Virus record (IMG/VR): IMGVR_UViG_3300034082_004296
Span: 112,211 to 176,210 of that record
Origin: a virus
Direction: 5' to 3' (one strand)
DNA: 64,000 bases
The first letter of the stretch is position 1. Every line of letters starts with the position of its first letter. The position numbers and the translations under genes were made by a program. A model generated the notes under the pieces. It saw only the letters and a program-made list of their open reading frames with translations, did no database searches and was not told the origin of the DNA. Positions 19,930 to 27,118 of this stretch are shown piece after piece.

Positions 19930-20502
19930 ATGGAAGCAAGAATAAAAAGTTTTAGTCAGTTTATTGGAGAGTCTAGGATCTCAGAAAGCCTTCATTATCA
20001 CATCGATAATGGGATAAGCATTGCCGAGTCAGTATTTAGGCCAGGATCGGACTCTCACATTCAACTCCTGACCGAGGCTCGAAAAAGTTTTTATGACGGT
20101 TTACTTATACTTGGAGTGCACGATCGTCGACTATTTGAATCGACTGATCTTGGTCTTACTGGAATATTTAACGGAGTTGTGGTCCCATTAGATCTTCCAT
20201 TGGAAAACATTGACCTTAATGAGGAGAAGTCTCCTCGATTAGGCTATCCTAAGCGGGGAGGAGCCAAGAAATATCACGTTTATGTGAGAAACCCCAAAAC
20301 AAAAAAAATAATTAAGATCGCGTTTGGTGATGTGCATGGAGGACTCACAGCAAAGGTGTCCAATCCAAAAGCCAGAAAGTCATTTGCTGCTCGACACAAC
20401 TGTGCTGAGAAGAAAGACCGAACTAAAGCTGGATATTGGGCATGTCGCATCAATCGCTACGCTCACCTATGGGGCGGAAAAACTTATCCTGGATTTTGGT
20501 AA
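19930..20502 (+). CDS. Capsid-targeted candidate with Cys/Trp basic C-terminal domain (190 aa)
   Basis: The N-terminus MEARIKSFSQFIGES has an aromatic-rich segment and I-G-E ending at residue 14, closely resembling the T4 capsid-targeting propeptide MKTYQEFIAE. The middle is unremarkable. The C-terminal domain (residues about 105-190) is strongly basic and well patterned: KKYHVYVRNPKTKKIIKIAFG, GGLTAKVSNPKARKSFAARH, then NCAEKKDRTKAGYWACRIN, ending in a Trp-Gly-Gly. I have a general memory of such domains in marine T4-like phages but cannot give a function; a head-internal or DNA-binding protein is plausible. Its stop overlaps the next start (TAATG). Confidence 0.55.
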   Translation: MEARIKSFSQFIGESRISESLHYHIDNGISIAESVFRPGSDSHIQLLTEARKSFYDGLLILGVHDRRLFESTDLGLTGIFNGVVVPLDLPLENIDLNEEKSPRLGYPKRGGAKKYHVYVRNPKTKKIIKIAFGDVHGGLTAKVSNPKARKSFAARHNCAEKKDRTKAGYWACRINRYAHLWGGKTYPGFW

Positions 20503-21110
20503 TGAAACATCTATTAACATATCAACAATTATTTGAGGATGCGACTCAAGTAGAGTCTATACCTACAGAAAAAACTAAGATATCTGGCGGAGATATCATA
20601 TTTTCTAAAAACAAGACGGCTCCTTTGCTCATGGTCTACGGTGGAATACCGGTTGGCGGAAAACAAAGTGGTGGAGAAAATGGTTACATGTGGAAATATG
20701 TAGATAAACTAAAAAACAAATACCACATATTCGTTGCATCAAACCATAGAGTAGACGGTGATTCTACATATAAAAGCGTTTTACAACAATTAGAAAAATA
20801 TGGAATAAAACCTTCATCAAAAGTACTATATCTTTTTTCTGGAGGATATCGTCCAGGTATGCCCATTTTAAAAAATAAGGCGGCCGATTTTTCTAAAGTC
20901 TTATTAGTTGATATTTGGATGAAGGGCTCAATTATCTCTGATTTTTATACTAAATTTGCTAAAGATAATTCGTCAAAAGTTAAATATTATTACACTGATT
21001 TTGGTGCAAATAATTCAACCGCTCGAGATCTAATCGTCAAGATTGCAAGTACTTCAAAGAAAAAAACTGGTCACATGGAAACTAATGACGATGCTGTTAG
21101 TTCACTATAG
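20502..21110 (+). CDS. Capsid-targeted candidate, alpha/beta-hydrolase-like (202 aa)
   Basis: I chose the ATG at 20502, which overlaps the preceding TAA, over an upstream in-frame start at 20436 that would overlap the previous gene by 67 bases. The chosen N-terminus MKHLLTYQQLFEDA resembles the T4 capsid-targeting sequence, with L-F-E at 10-12. The body alternates strands and helices: LLMVYGGIPVGG, KYHIFVASNHR, then VLYLFSGGYRPGM, KVLLVDIWM and KVKYYYTDFGANNS. This order resembles a Rossmann or alpha/beta-hydrolase-type fold, but no clear nucleophile elbow (Gly-x-Ser-x-Gly) is present. Function unknown. Confidence 0.5.
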   Translation: MKHLLTYQQLFEDATQVESIPTEKTKISGGDIIFSKNKTAPLLMVYGGIPVGGKQSGGENGYMWKYVDKLKNKYHIFVASNHRVDGDSTYKSVLQQLEKYGIKPSSKVLYLFSGGYRPGMPILKNKAADFSKVLLVDIWMKGSIISDFYTKFAKDNSSKVKYYYTDFGANNSTARDLIVKIASTSKKKTGHMETNDDAVSSL

Positions 21111-21126
21111 TAATAGATAAAGAAAC

Positions 21127-21399
21127 ATGAAACTGCCATTTGAAGAGACTCAAATAACCGACGACACTTATATTCGTGAGTTTTCACAAGAGTCCGATGT
21201 TAATGAATTTACCTGGCATAGGGATGATGAAGATAGAATGATAGTCGCGACTGAACCTACTGATTGGAAGATCCAATTAGAGAACAAGTTACCTCAAGGA
21301 TTAAGTTCAACCGTATTTATAGAACGAGGAGAGTGGCATAGATTAATAAAAGGAACAGGTAAGCTTACCGTAAAAATAACAAAAAGCGATAACTCATGA
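21127..21399 (+). CDS. Small cupin-like protein (90 aa)
   Basis: The sequence FTWHRDDEDRMIVATEPTDW, followed by a helix-breaking loop and VFIERGEWHRLIKGTGKLTV, looks like a small cupin-like barrel with His residues at the two usual positions (WHRD and WHRLIKG). Similar modules are common in phage genomes, alone or fused to other proteins. There is no enzyme assignment. The next gene starts with ATGA overlap, so the two are translationally coupled. Confidence 0.5.
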   Translation: MKLPFEETQITDDTYIREFSQESDVNEFTWHRDDEDRMIVATEPTDWKIQLENKLPQGLSSTVFIERGEWHRLIKGTGKLTVKITKSDNS

Positions 21400-22085
21400 A
21401 AAACCTATTAAAATACAATCAATTTTTGATTCTAGAACAAGGAACAAATTCTTGCCCATTGGCAACTCAAAATCTTGAGTTAAACACTAAAAATAGGAAT
21501 AAGTCAATAGAGGCAGAATATATTCAATATGGCCCATTAAATTTGAATGATGAAGATTATTGGGCAAGGTACGCTAAAAAATGGAATACTGAGCCTGAAG
21601 TCGCAAAGAAATCTAATTGTGGAAACTGTGTAGCCTTTGATATTTCTCCAAGAATGGAAGCGTGCATGCCTGGTGAAGTCAGTGATCCTGAAGGAAGACT
21701 TGGTTACTGTTGGATGCACCATTTTAAGTGTCACTCTGCCCGTACTTGTTATACCTGGGCAGCAGGCGGACCTATTACAGAAGATCAAGTTTCAGCGGAT
21801 TGGCAAAGTAAAAATGGAGGAGAGGTTAACGAAAAGAGAAAAACCAAAAATTCTCCAGACTGGCACGATTCAGATGCACCAGACGCTAATGGAAAATTCA
21901 AAGAACTTGGAGTAAAGGAGCTAGCTAAATGGTTAATTAGAACTAGGGGTGGAGATATGCGTAAGATTACAGGAAGCTTAAATCAACAGATAGTCTTTAA
22001 CCGAAACGATAATCCAAGTTATGCTAAAAAGATGGAAAGCGTTCGTGCAGAAGTCAAACGACAGTTAGCTAAAAGAAAAAAATAA
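21396..22085 (+). CDS. Capsid-targeted candidate with Cys/His metal-binding domain (229 aa)
   Basis: The N-terminus MKNLLKYNQFLILEQ has the T4-like capsid-targeting pattern with I-L-E at residues 12-14. Residues about 70-130 carry a dense set of Cys and His: NCGNCVAFD, MEACMPG, GYCWMHHFKCHSARTCYTW. That is seven Cys after the N-terminal region and two adjacent His, suggesting an Fe-S cluster or zinc site. The C-terminal 60 residues form a separate basic helical domain (LAKWLIRTRGGDMRKITGSL). It starts inside the preceding stop (ATGA). Cargo function unknown; a redox or metal-binding role is inferred only from the cysteines. Confidence 0.55.
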   Translation: MKNLLKYNQFLILEQGTNSCPLATQNLELNTKNRNKSIEAEYIQYGPLNLNDEDYWARYAKKWNTEPEVAKKSNCGNCVAFDISPRMEACMPGEVSDPEGRLGYCWMHHFKCHSARTCYTWAAGGPITEDQVSADWQSKNGGEVNEKRKTKNSPDWHDSDAPDANGKFKELGVKELAKWLIRTRGGDMRKITGSLNQQIVFNRNDNPSYAKKMESVRAEVKRQLAKRKK

Positions 22086-22091
22086 AAAGGG

Positions 22092-22556
22092 ATGATTCTT
22101 ACATTTGAACAATACTGTATTCTTGAGAGCAAAAAACAAAAGGCTCATCCTAGAAAATATAAAGCACCAGAAGGAAGCTCTCGAGATAAGAAACTAGATA
22201 AAGCGCAAGACCTACTTAAATCTGGCAATAAAGAAGAGGCATACCGACTTCGAGACGATATGGAGAAAGCCGAACGAGAAAAGAAGGGCTGGAAAAATAC
22301 TCCACGAAAAGACTCTAAAGTAAATGAAGCTAAATCGAATAACTTAAGTAAAGAAACACTTGCTAAGATTAGAGCAGTTGCAACTAAAAAAGGTTATTCA
22401 TTTGCTGATTTAAAACGTGAATATATCAAAGGATTGGGTGCATTCTATTCTTCAGGTTCTAGACCAGGAATGACTGCTCATCAGTGGGCTATGGCAAGAG
22501 TAAACTCAGCAAGTCCAAGTAAATCTTGGGCAAATGTCAAAAAAGTAAAAAAATAA
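22092..22556 (+). CDS. Capsid-targeted candidate, small basic protein (154 aa)
   Basis: The N-terminus MILTFEQYCILESKKQ fits the shared tag, with I-L-E at residues 10-12 followed by Ser. The rest is highly basic. Residues 20-80 are Lys/Glu/Arg-rich helix (a repeat-like DLLKSGNKEEAYRLRDDMEK). The C-terminal domain (residues 90-154) contains FYSSGSRPGMTAHQWAMARV, a Trp-Ala-Met-Ala-Arg-Val motif that I recall from phage and bacterial small proteins of unknown function. The high charge would suit DNA binding inside the head. Six bases separate it from the preceding gene. Confidence 0.55.
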   Translation: MILTFEQYCILESKKQKAHPRKYKAPEGSSRDKKLDKAQDLLKSGNKEEAYRLRDDMEKAEREKKGWKNTPRKDSKVNEAKSNNLSKETLAKIRAVATKKGYSFADLKREYIKGLGAFYSSGSRPGMTAHQWAMARVNSASPSKSWANVKKVKK

Positions 22557-22559
22557 AAT

Positions 22560-23111
22560 ATGTTACTTAACGTAAGACAAAACGGATTTATCTTTAACTT
22601 TCCACCGGACTTTTTTGCGCCTGAAATCAAGGAAAAATACAAGAAATATTATCAGAGTCTCATATTGCCATATGACACGATTGATGAATTTATGTCAGCC
22701 ACGATTCAGTCTATCGACTTTCCTGGATGGACGATGGATCCTGCAACACAGACTCGACTATTTGGTAAACAACAAGAATACAAGAGTTCAAAGCAAGTGG
22801 TAGACTTGTTCACTCGAGAGTTTACCCTGACCTTTAAGCTTACTGATGCATACTTAAATTACTTTATTTTCTTAGAGAACTCTCTAAAATATCTGGATTT
22901 CAATAATAAGAACCAGCCGACGTTTTCTCCTATGCGACTATCCCTATTAGACAATGAGGGATATTTAGTCTCGTCAATCATTTTTAAGAGACCGGTCCTA
23001 AAAAGCCAAGATGGTTTTAAACTATCATATAGTTCATCCACGCCAGACTTTACCACTTTTACTGCAAAATTTGTCTATTTTGATTTTGATATTGAGTTAG
23101 ATTTTAATTAA
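22560..23111 (+). CDS. Tail-tube-like protein (gp19/gp54 fold, 183 aa)
   Basis: The order of elements resembles T4 gp19 tail-tube protein (163 aa) and the related gp54. There is a strand (GFIFNFP), then a hydrophobic patch (SIDFPGW) where gp19 has its 'A-T-A-L-P' loop. FTREFTLTFKLTDAYLNYFIF follows, as in the gp19 'W-T-V-T-V-M-N-D' strand and helix. The ending, FTAKFVYFDFDIELDFN, matches the gp19 'F-E-V-T-L-A-L-D-Y-W' end. Length is near that of the family. It could be the main tube protein or the tube initiator; the assignment is by eye. It follows the tagged proteins after 3 bases. Confidence 0.45.
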   Translation: MLLNVRQNGFIFNFPPDFFAPEIKEKYKKYYQSLILPYDTIDEFMSATIQSIDFPGWTMDPATQTRLFGKQQEYKSSKQVVDLFTREFTLTFKLTDAYLNYFIFLENSLKYLDFNNKNQPTFSPMRLSLLDNEGYLVSSIIFKRPVLKSQDGFKLSYSSSTPDFTTFTAKFVYFDFDIELDFN

Positions 23112-23140
23112 AACTCTCAGTGTATTTCATAGTATATTTT

Positions 23141-23164
23141 AGTCAAAATAACACTATTTTGACT
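23141..23164 (+). promoter_or_regulatory. Perfect 10-bp hairpin directly before a start codon
   Basis: AGTCAAAATA, loop ACAC, TATTTTGACT: a perfect inverted repeat ending one base before the ATG at 23166. No T-run follows, so it is not a standard terminator. It could be a repressor operator or an RNA hairpin that masks the translation start of the glycosyltransferase operon. Confidence 0.6.
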
Positions 23165-23165
23165 C

Positions 23166-24056
23166 ATGGCAAAGAAACCCGTAAATAAGTTTTCAGTATT
23201 CCACATCGAAGGAGGTTTAGGAAAACACATTGCTGCGACAGCCGTCGCAAAATGTATCAAAAATAATCACCCAGACCGAGAGCTAATAATCGTCTGTGCA
23301 TATCCAGAAATATTTTTAAACCTATCTTTCGTTGATAGAGTTTACCGGATTGGGAACACTCCATACTTCTATAGAGATTTTATTGAAGGAAAGGACAGCT
23401 TAATCTTTAAACATGAGCCTTATTTCACGACAGATCACATTCATCGTGAGTTACCCTTAATTGAAAACTGGTGCAAGTTATACGACTTAAACTTTTCAGG
23501 AGAGTCGCCTGAACTAGTCTTTAACCTTCGACAGAGACAGTTTGGATTTAAAAAGTGGAACAGATCTAAACCTATTGCTGTGATTCAAACAAATGGGGGA
23601 CCTTTACATGACCAACCCTATCTTTATTCTTGGACTAGAGATATCCCTTATGATATATCAAGTTCATTGGTAAATCAATTGAGTCTAAACTATCATGTGA
23701 TTCAAGTATGCAGGTCACAGGAGCAAGTAATACCTGGAACAGAGGTTATCTCTGAACCAATGTCAAATATGGAACTTCTTTCTCTTCTGCTTTTCTCAGA
23801 AAAGAGAGTGCTAATTGATTCTTCTCTACAGCATGCATCAGCAGCCTTAGGTTTAAAATCAACTGTTTTATGGATAGGTACTTCACCCAAGGTGTTTGGT
23901 TACTCCTTACATTCCAATATAGTAGCAGATCTTCCTAATACTGTGAAACTGCCTGATAGTTATCTATTTGACTACAATTTCAATGGATCAAATCACGAGT
24001 GTCCACTAGTTGATGAAAACATCTTTGATGTTTCAGAAATATTGAACTCCCTATAA
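23166..24056 (+). CDS. Glycosyltransferase family 9-like (heptosyltransferase type, 296 aa)
   Basis: The N-terminus FSVFHIEGGLGKHIAATAVA fits the GT9 'G-x-G-D-x-x-x-x-x-P' start region, with Gly-Gly-Leu-Gly for the loop. The following segment (NHPDRELIIVCAYPEIFLN) matches the usual 'P-x-A-x-I-x-V-L' strand. The C-terminal half has AVIQTNGG (donor-domain start), then the Ser-Asp/Ser-x-x-x-H-A-A signature as LIDSSLQHASAALGLKSTVL, where the family has 'D-S-x-x-x-H-x-A-A-A-L-G'. Such enzymes use nucleotide-activated sugars. It is first in a three-gene cassette (stop and next start overlap as TAATG) that includes a GT25 and a sulfotransferase. Target unknown: host surface glycan or virion glycan. 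Confidence 0.65.
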   Translation: MAKKPVNKFSVFHIEGGLGKHIAATAVAKCIKNNHPDRELIIVCAYPEIFLNLSFVDRVYRIGNTPYFYRDFIEGKDSLIFKHEPYFTTDHIHRELPLIENWCKLYDLNFSGESPELVFNLRQRQFGFKKWNRSKPIAVIQTNGGPLHDQPYLYSWTRDIPYDISSSLVNQLSLNYHVIQVCRSQEQVIPGTEVISEPMSNMELLSLLLFSEKRVLIDSSLQHASAALGLKSTVLWIGTSPKVFGYSLHSNIVADLPNTVKLPDSYLFDYNFNGSNHECPLVDENIFDVSEILNSL

Positions 24057-24691
24057 TGGATTTTACTCATCGACCCATAAATATCAATGAGTATTTCGAT
24101 AAGATCTTTTACATCAATCTAGATAAGGATGTTCATCGCAATGAGAACCTACTTCAACAGTTTGAAAAGTTTAACATCACAAACTTTGAAAGAGTCACCG
24201 GAGTCAGAGCCATGCAGATTCCAGAAAGATCACAATATCGTAATTTCATAAAATCTGATTCAAAATACATAATGGGTCAGCTTGGGTGCAGGGCTTCTCA
24301 CATATCGGTTGTACAGCTAGCCAAGGCTAGAGGATATTCAAGGATCCTAATACTAGAGGATGATGTCCTATTTTTAGAGGACCCATCATCACTTCTCATG
24401 GCAAACCAATGGTTACATAATGACTGGGACATGCTATATTTTGGCGGATTAGTCGAACCCTTTTTTAGAAACCAAATAGTGTGTGCACACGCGTACGGAA
24501 TAAATTCAAACCTGTTTGATGATATTCTAGAACTTGGCCCAGTGTCTGGCATGGAGATAGATAATTTTTATGCAAAGATAATTCAACACATGAGTTATAA
24601 TCATACGAATATAGGTAAGTATAGAATTAGAATCATCCAGCCATTTAACAAGATAGTCCAGGATAAAAATCACGAATCTAACATTATATGA
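24056..24691 (+). CDS. Glycosyltransferase family 25-like (LPS-type, 211 aa)
   Basis: Clear GT25 features: the start strand KIFYINLDKDVHRNENLLQQ (family 'V-I-N-L-x-x-x-x-x-R'), then FERVTGVRA and MGQLGCRASHISVVQLAKAR (the 'G-x-x-G-C-x-x-S-H' motif). The acidic metal/donor motif ILILEDDVLF lies around residues 97-106. These enzymes transfer galactose-type sugars in lipopolysaccharide or capsule synthesis. The length is near the family norm. The gene overlaps both neighbours (TAATG before, ATGA after), so it is coupled to GT9 and the sulfotransferase. Confidence 0.7.
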   Translation: MDFTHRPININEYFDKIFYINLDKDVHRNENLLQQFEKFNITNFERVTGVRAMQIPERSQYRNFIKSDSKYIMGQLGCRASHISVVQLAKARGYSRILILEDDVLFLEDPSSLLMANQWLHNDWDMLYFGGLVEPFFRNQIVCAHAYGINSNLFDDILELGPVSGMEIDNFYAKIIQHMSYNHTNIGKYRIRIIQPFNKIVQDKNHESNII

Positions 24692-25503
24692 AAAAACTAT
24701 TCTTTCAGTCATCATTACCTAGAGCAGGTTCTACCCTTTTGCAAAACATAATGGGTCAGAATCCAGAATTCTATGTGACACCCACTTCGGGAGTCCTAGA
24801 GCTAGTGTATGCTGCCAGAAACAATTACACTAATTCGGCTGAGTTTAAGGCACAGGACACATCCCTAATGAAAACTGGATTTACTCAGTTTTGTCACGAT
24901 GGAGTATTGGGATTCTTTAATGGAGTCACAGATAAGCCTTATGTTTTAGATAAGAGCAGAGGCTGGGGAGTACACTATGGGTTTCTAAACTCTTTTTATC
25001 CGGATCCCAAGGTAGTGTGTATGGTGAGAGACTTGCGTGGAATATTTGCCTCAATGGAAAAAAACTTTCGTAAGAATCCTCACCTTGATTCAGGAATAGT
25101 GAATCACGCTACGATGACAGGCACGACCACTGAGAAGAGAATAGATGTTTGGTCATCGGGTCAACCTGTAGGGCTTGCAATAGAAAGATTATATCAGATA
25201 TTTAAGGAGGGCATTGATAAAAAGATGCTCTTTATCAAGTATGAGGATTTAGCCAAGAATCCTGAACCCGAAATGAGGAAGATTTATCAATACTTTGAGC
25301 TTCCTTATTTTAGTCATGATTTTGATAATATTGAGCAGATAACTCAAGAAGACGATTCCGTATATGGAATATATGGCGATCACAAGATTCGTAAAAAGCT
25401 AGAGCCATTGAAATCTGATTATAAAGAAGTATTAGGCCAAGAAGCCTGTAACTGGATCAAGAATAAATATAGATGGTTCTATGATGAATTTAAGTATTAT
25501 TAA
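24688..25503 (+). CDS. P-loop sulfotransferase (271 aa)
   Basis: Residues 8-20 (SSLPRAGSTLLQN) match the 5'-phosphosulfate-binding loop of sulfotransferases ('P-R-S-G-T-T-L'), with Arg-Ala-Gly-Ser-Thr. Residues 109-125 (VVCMVRDLRGIFASMEK) match the 3'-phosphate-binding region (Arg, then Ser). Family members move sulfate from PAPS to hydroxyl groups on glycans or other acceptors. Length fits. The gene is third in the cassette, starting with ATGA overlap, and ends one base before a convergent reverse-strand gene. Sulfotransferases are occasional accessory genes in marine phages; the acceptor here is unknown. Confidence 0.7.
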   Translation: MKKLFFQSSLPRAGSTLLQNIMGQNPEFYVTPTSGVLELVYAARNNYTNSAEFKAQDTSLMKTGFTQFCHDGVLGFFNGVTDKPYVLDKSRGWGVHYGFLNSFYPDPKVVCMVRDLRGIFASMEKNFRKNPHLDSGIVNHATMTGTTTEKRIDVWSSGQPVGLAIERLYQIFKEGIDKKMLFIKYEDLAKNPEPEMRKIYQYFELPYFSHDFDNIEQITQEDDSVYGIYGDHKIRKKLEPLKSDYKEVLGQEACNWIKNKYRWFYDEFKYY

Positions 25504-25504
25504 A

Positions 25505-25981
25505 CTATTCAGTTGGACTCGATGCCAATTGATCGATCGCAATAATTAAACTATCAACATTGCCTTTAATATTTTCTGAAATAGTTAGATATGGAATCCC
25601 AATCTGTTGCTTAATATTTTCTCTAACTGGCAATGTTAAGTTACGTAATATTCTTTCACGTAGTCCTTTTTCTTTATCTGGAATAGTTCTAAATGTCATT
25701 TCATTATTGTAAAATTGAGTAAATATTATTTCTCGAGAATTTCCTATTGGCTCAGGCTTGGGTCCTTCTTTATCAATCTCAAAAGCAGTTCTTGGATTAA
25801 GAGATTTTAAATACTCATTCAAGTCAGCTAGGATAAGTGAATTACTATTACTTAATTCAACATACCTTTCTAGATTTACTGAATAATTGATTGATCTTGA
25901 CTTTACTACATACTTTGCAATCCAGCCTTGACTCTGTTTAATTATCATTAATGAATCGAATGAGGGTACTACTTCTGCCAT
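25505..25981 (-). CDS. Hypothetical protein downstream of adhesins (158 aa)
   Basis: Last gene of the reverse-strand island, tail to tail with the sulfotransferase (1-base gap). It starts 20 bases after the adhesin stop, behind an A/T-rich leader. A mixed alpha/beta protein; the first residues (FDSLMIIKQSQGWIAKYVVK) look like strands, and the C-terminus is helical. No motif recognised. Given its place behind three fibre-type genes it might be a fibre chaperone or attachment factor, but nothing in the sequence proves this. Confidence 0.45.
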   Translation of the reverse strand: MAEVVPSFDSLMIIKQSQGWIAKYVVKSRSINYSVNLERYVELSNSNSLILADLNEYLKSLNPRTAFEIDKEGPKPEPIGNSREIIFTQFYNNEMTFRTIPDKEKGLRERILRNLTLPVRENIKQQIGIPYLTISENIKGNVDSLIIAIDQLASSPTE

Positions 25982-26000
25982 CTAGTTTTTATTTTTTTAA

Positions 26001-27089
26001 TTATGGAACAAAATACAGCCTATTTGAGTCAGTCGAGCAATAATATACTGATTTTGGCGGTAGACCGGCCGACCCGTCTTGTAAGTTCATGATCGAGAGT
26101 TGGTTTACAAATGTTGCACAAGACCTATTTGCAGTGATATTGCTTCCAACGATCATTGCTCGTGGACAGCCACCATCGCTATTTGAGTCTCCTCCAGCAA
26201 TTATTGAATATCCTCCACTTGCAGTGTTGTTAAAACCGCCTGAAATAGTTGAATATCCTCCACTTGCAGTGTTGTTAATACCGCCTGAAATAGTTGAATA
26301 TCCTCCACTTGCAGTGTTACTTGTTCCTCCACCGATCGTTGCTGAATAGTATCCGCTTGCCGTGTTATTTCTACCACCTGCGATGGTTGAATAGTTACCG
26401 CTTGCAGTATTGCTAGAACCGCCTCCTATTGTTTCGTTTCCATAATATGAGCTAGCTGTATTTGAAAATCCTCCGCCGATTGTTGAAAGGCCATAGTATG
26501 AACTAACTGTGTTTCCATATCCTCCGCCTATCGTTGAATAGTAAGAGCTCGCAGTATTAACAACGCCGCCGCCAACGCTAGAACCTATTCCGGATGCAGC
26601 ATTAGAATAACCACCGCTAACAGTCGTTGCGATATTTGCTGCAAAGTTATTATATCCTCCGCTAACAGTAGTATAATCAGAACTAGCAACGTTTAGTGCT
26701 CCGCCGGATACGACTGCGTAATATCCGCTTGCAGTGTTTGTAAATCCTCCACCGACCGTGTTTAAATCATTATTGCCTGCAGTGTTTCCATATCCTCCGC
26801 TAACAGTCGAGGCATATCCGCTTGCAGTATTGTCATATCCGCCGCTAACCGTTGAATAGGTTGAGCTTGCAACATTTGAATTATCTATTCTATACGTTGA
26901 TCCTGCGCCTGCACCTTCACTAACCGCTCCAGCTCCTTCAAGAAGCGTAATCGTACCTGCTGAGTCTATTTTTTTTAGTGCTCCTGCGTCGTCGAGATCA
27001 AAACCTATAAAGTAACTCCCTGCCTCTATTTGAGTGTAGTCAAGTGATGAAAACGAGACTTTAGGCATCTCCATTCCAGATCCGTACAT
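26001..27089 (-). CDS. Repeat-built adhesin/fibre, YadA-head-like (362 aa)
   Basis: After an N-terminal module (SYFIGFDLDDAGALKKIDSA), residues about 65-320 consist of about fifteen 14-17-residue repeats of the type GGxxNTASGYYSTIS, which match the left-handed beta-roll repeats of trimeric adhesin heads such as YadA. The C-terminus (LPPKSVYYCSTDSNRLYFVP) is a short non-repeat cap. The repeats contain no cysteines, unlike the two upstream paralogues. The N-terminal module is nearly shared with the next gene on the strand (27119-28300). Likely a short tail fibre or capsid-attached adhesin that binds host glycan. DNA-level tandem units are annotated separately. Confidence 0.6.
   Translation of the reverse strand: MYGSGMEMPKVSFSSLDYTQIEAGSYFIGFDLDDAGALKKIDSAGTITLLEGAGAVSEGAGAGSTYRIDNSNVASSTYSTVSGGYDNTASGYASTVSGGYGNTAGNNDLNTVGGGFTNTASGYYAVVSGGALNVASSDYTTVSGGYNNFAANIATTVSGGYSNAASGIGSSVGGGVVNTASSYYSTIGGGYGNTVSSYYGLSTIGGGFSNTASSYYGNETIGGGSSNTASGNYSTIAGGRNNTASGYYSATIGGGTSNTASGGYSTISGGINNTASGGYSTISGGFNNTASGGYSIIAGGDSNSDGGCPRAMIVGSNITANRSCATFVNQLSIMNLQDGSAGLPPKSVYYCSTDSNRLYFVP
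26204..26338. repeat. 45-bp tandem repeats inside adhesin gene
   Basis: Units begin at 26204, 26249 and 26294 (period 45 bp = 15 residues). Units 1 and 2 differ at one base; unit 3 matches for about the first 25 bases. This high identity means recent duplication and possible slip or recombination-driven length change. Confidence 0.7.
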
Positions 27090-27104
27090 GTTAGTCCTTT
27101 TATT

Positions 27105-27113
27105 TTATTTATC
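27105..27113 (-). promoter_or_regulatory. GATAAATAA late-promoter-like, reverse strand
   Basis: Reverse complement reads GATAAATAA, ending 15 nt before the start codon at 27089 in the transcription direction. Same motif as on the forward strand. Confidence 0.5.
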
Positions 27114-27118
27114 TTGAT

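Noticed and set aside
20436-20501. Longer N-terminus for the 20502 gene
   Set aside because: It overlaps the conserved C-terminus of the 19930 gene; the ATG at 20502 gives a tag-like start and TAATG coupling.
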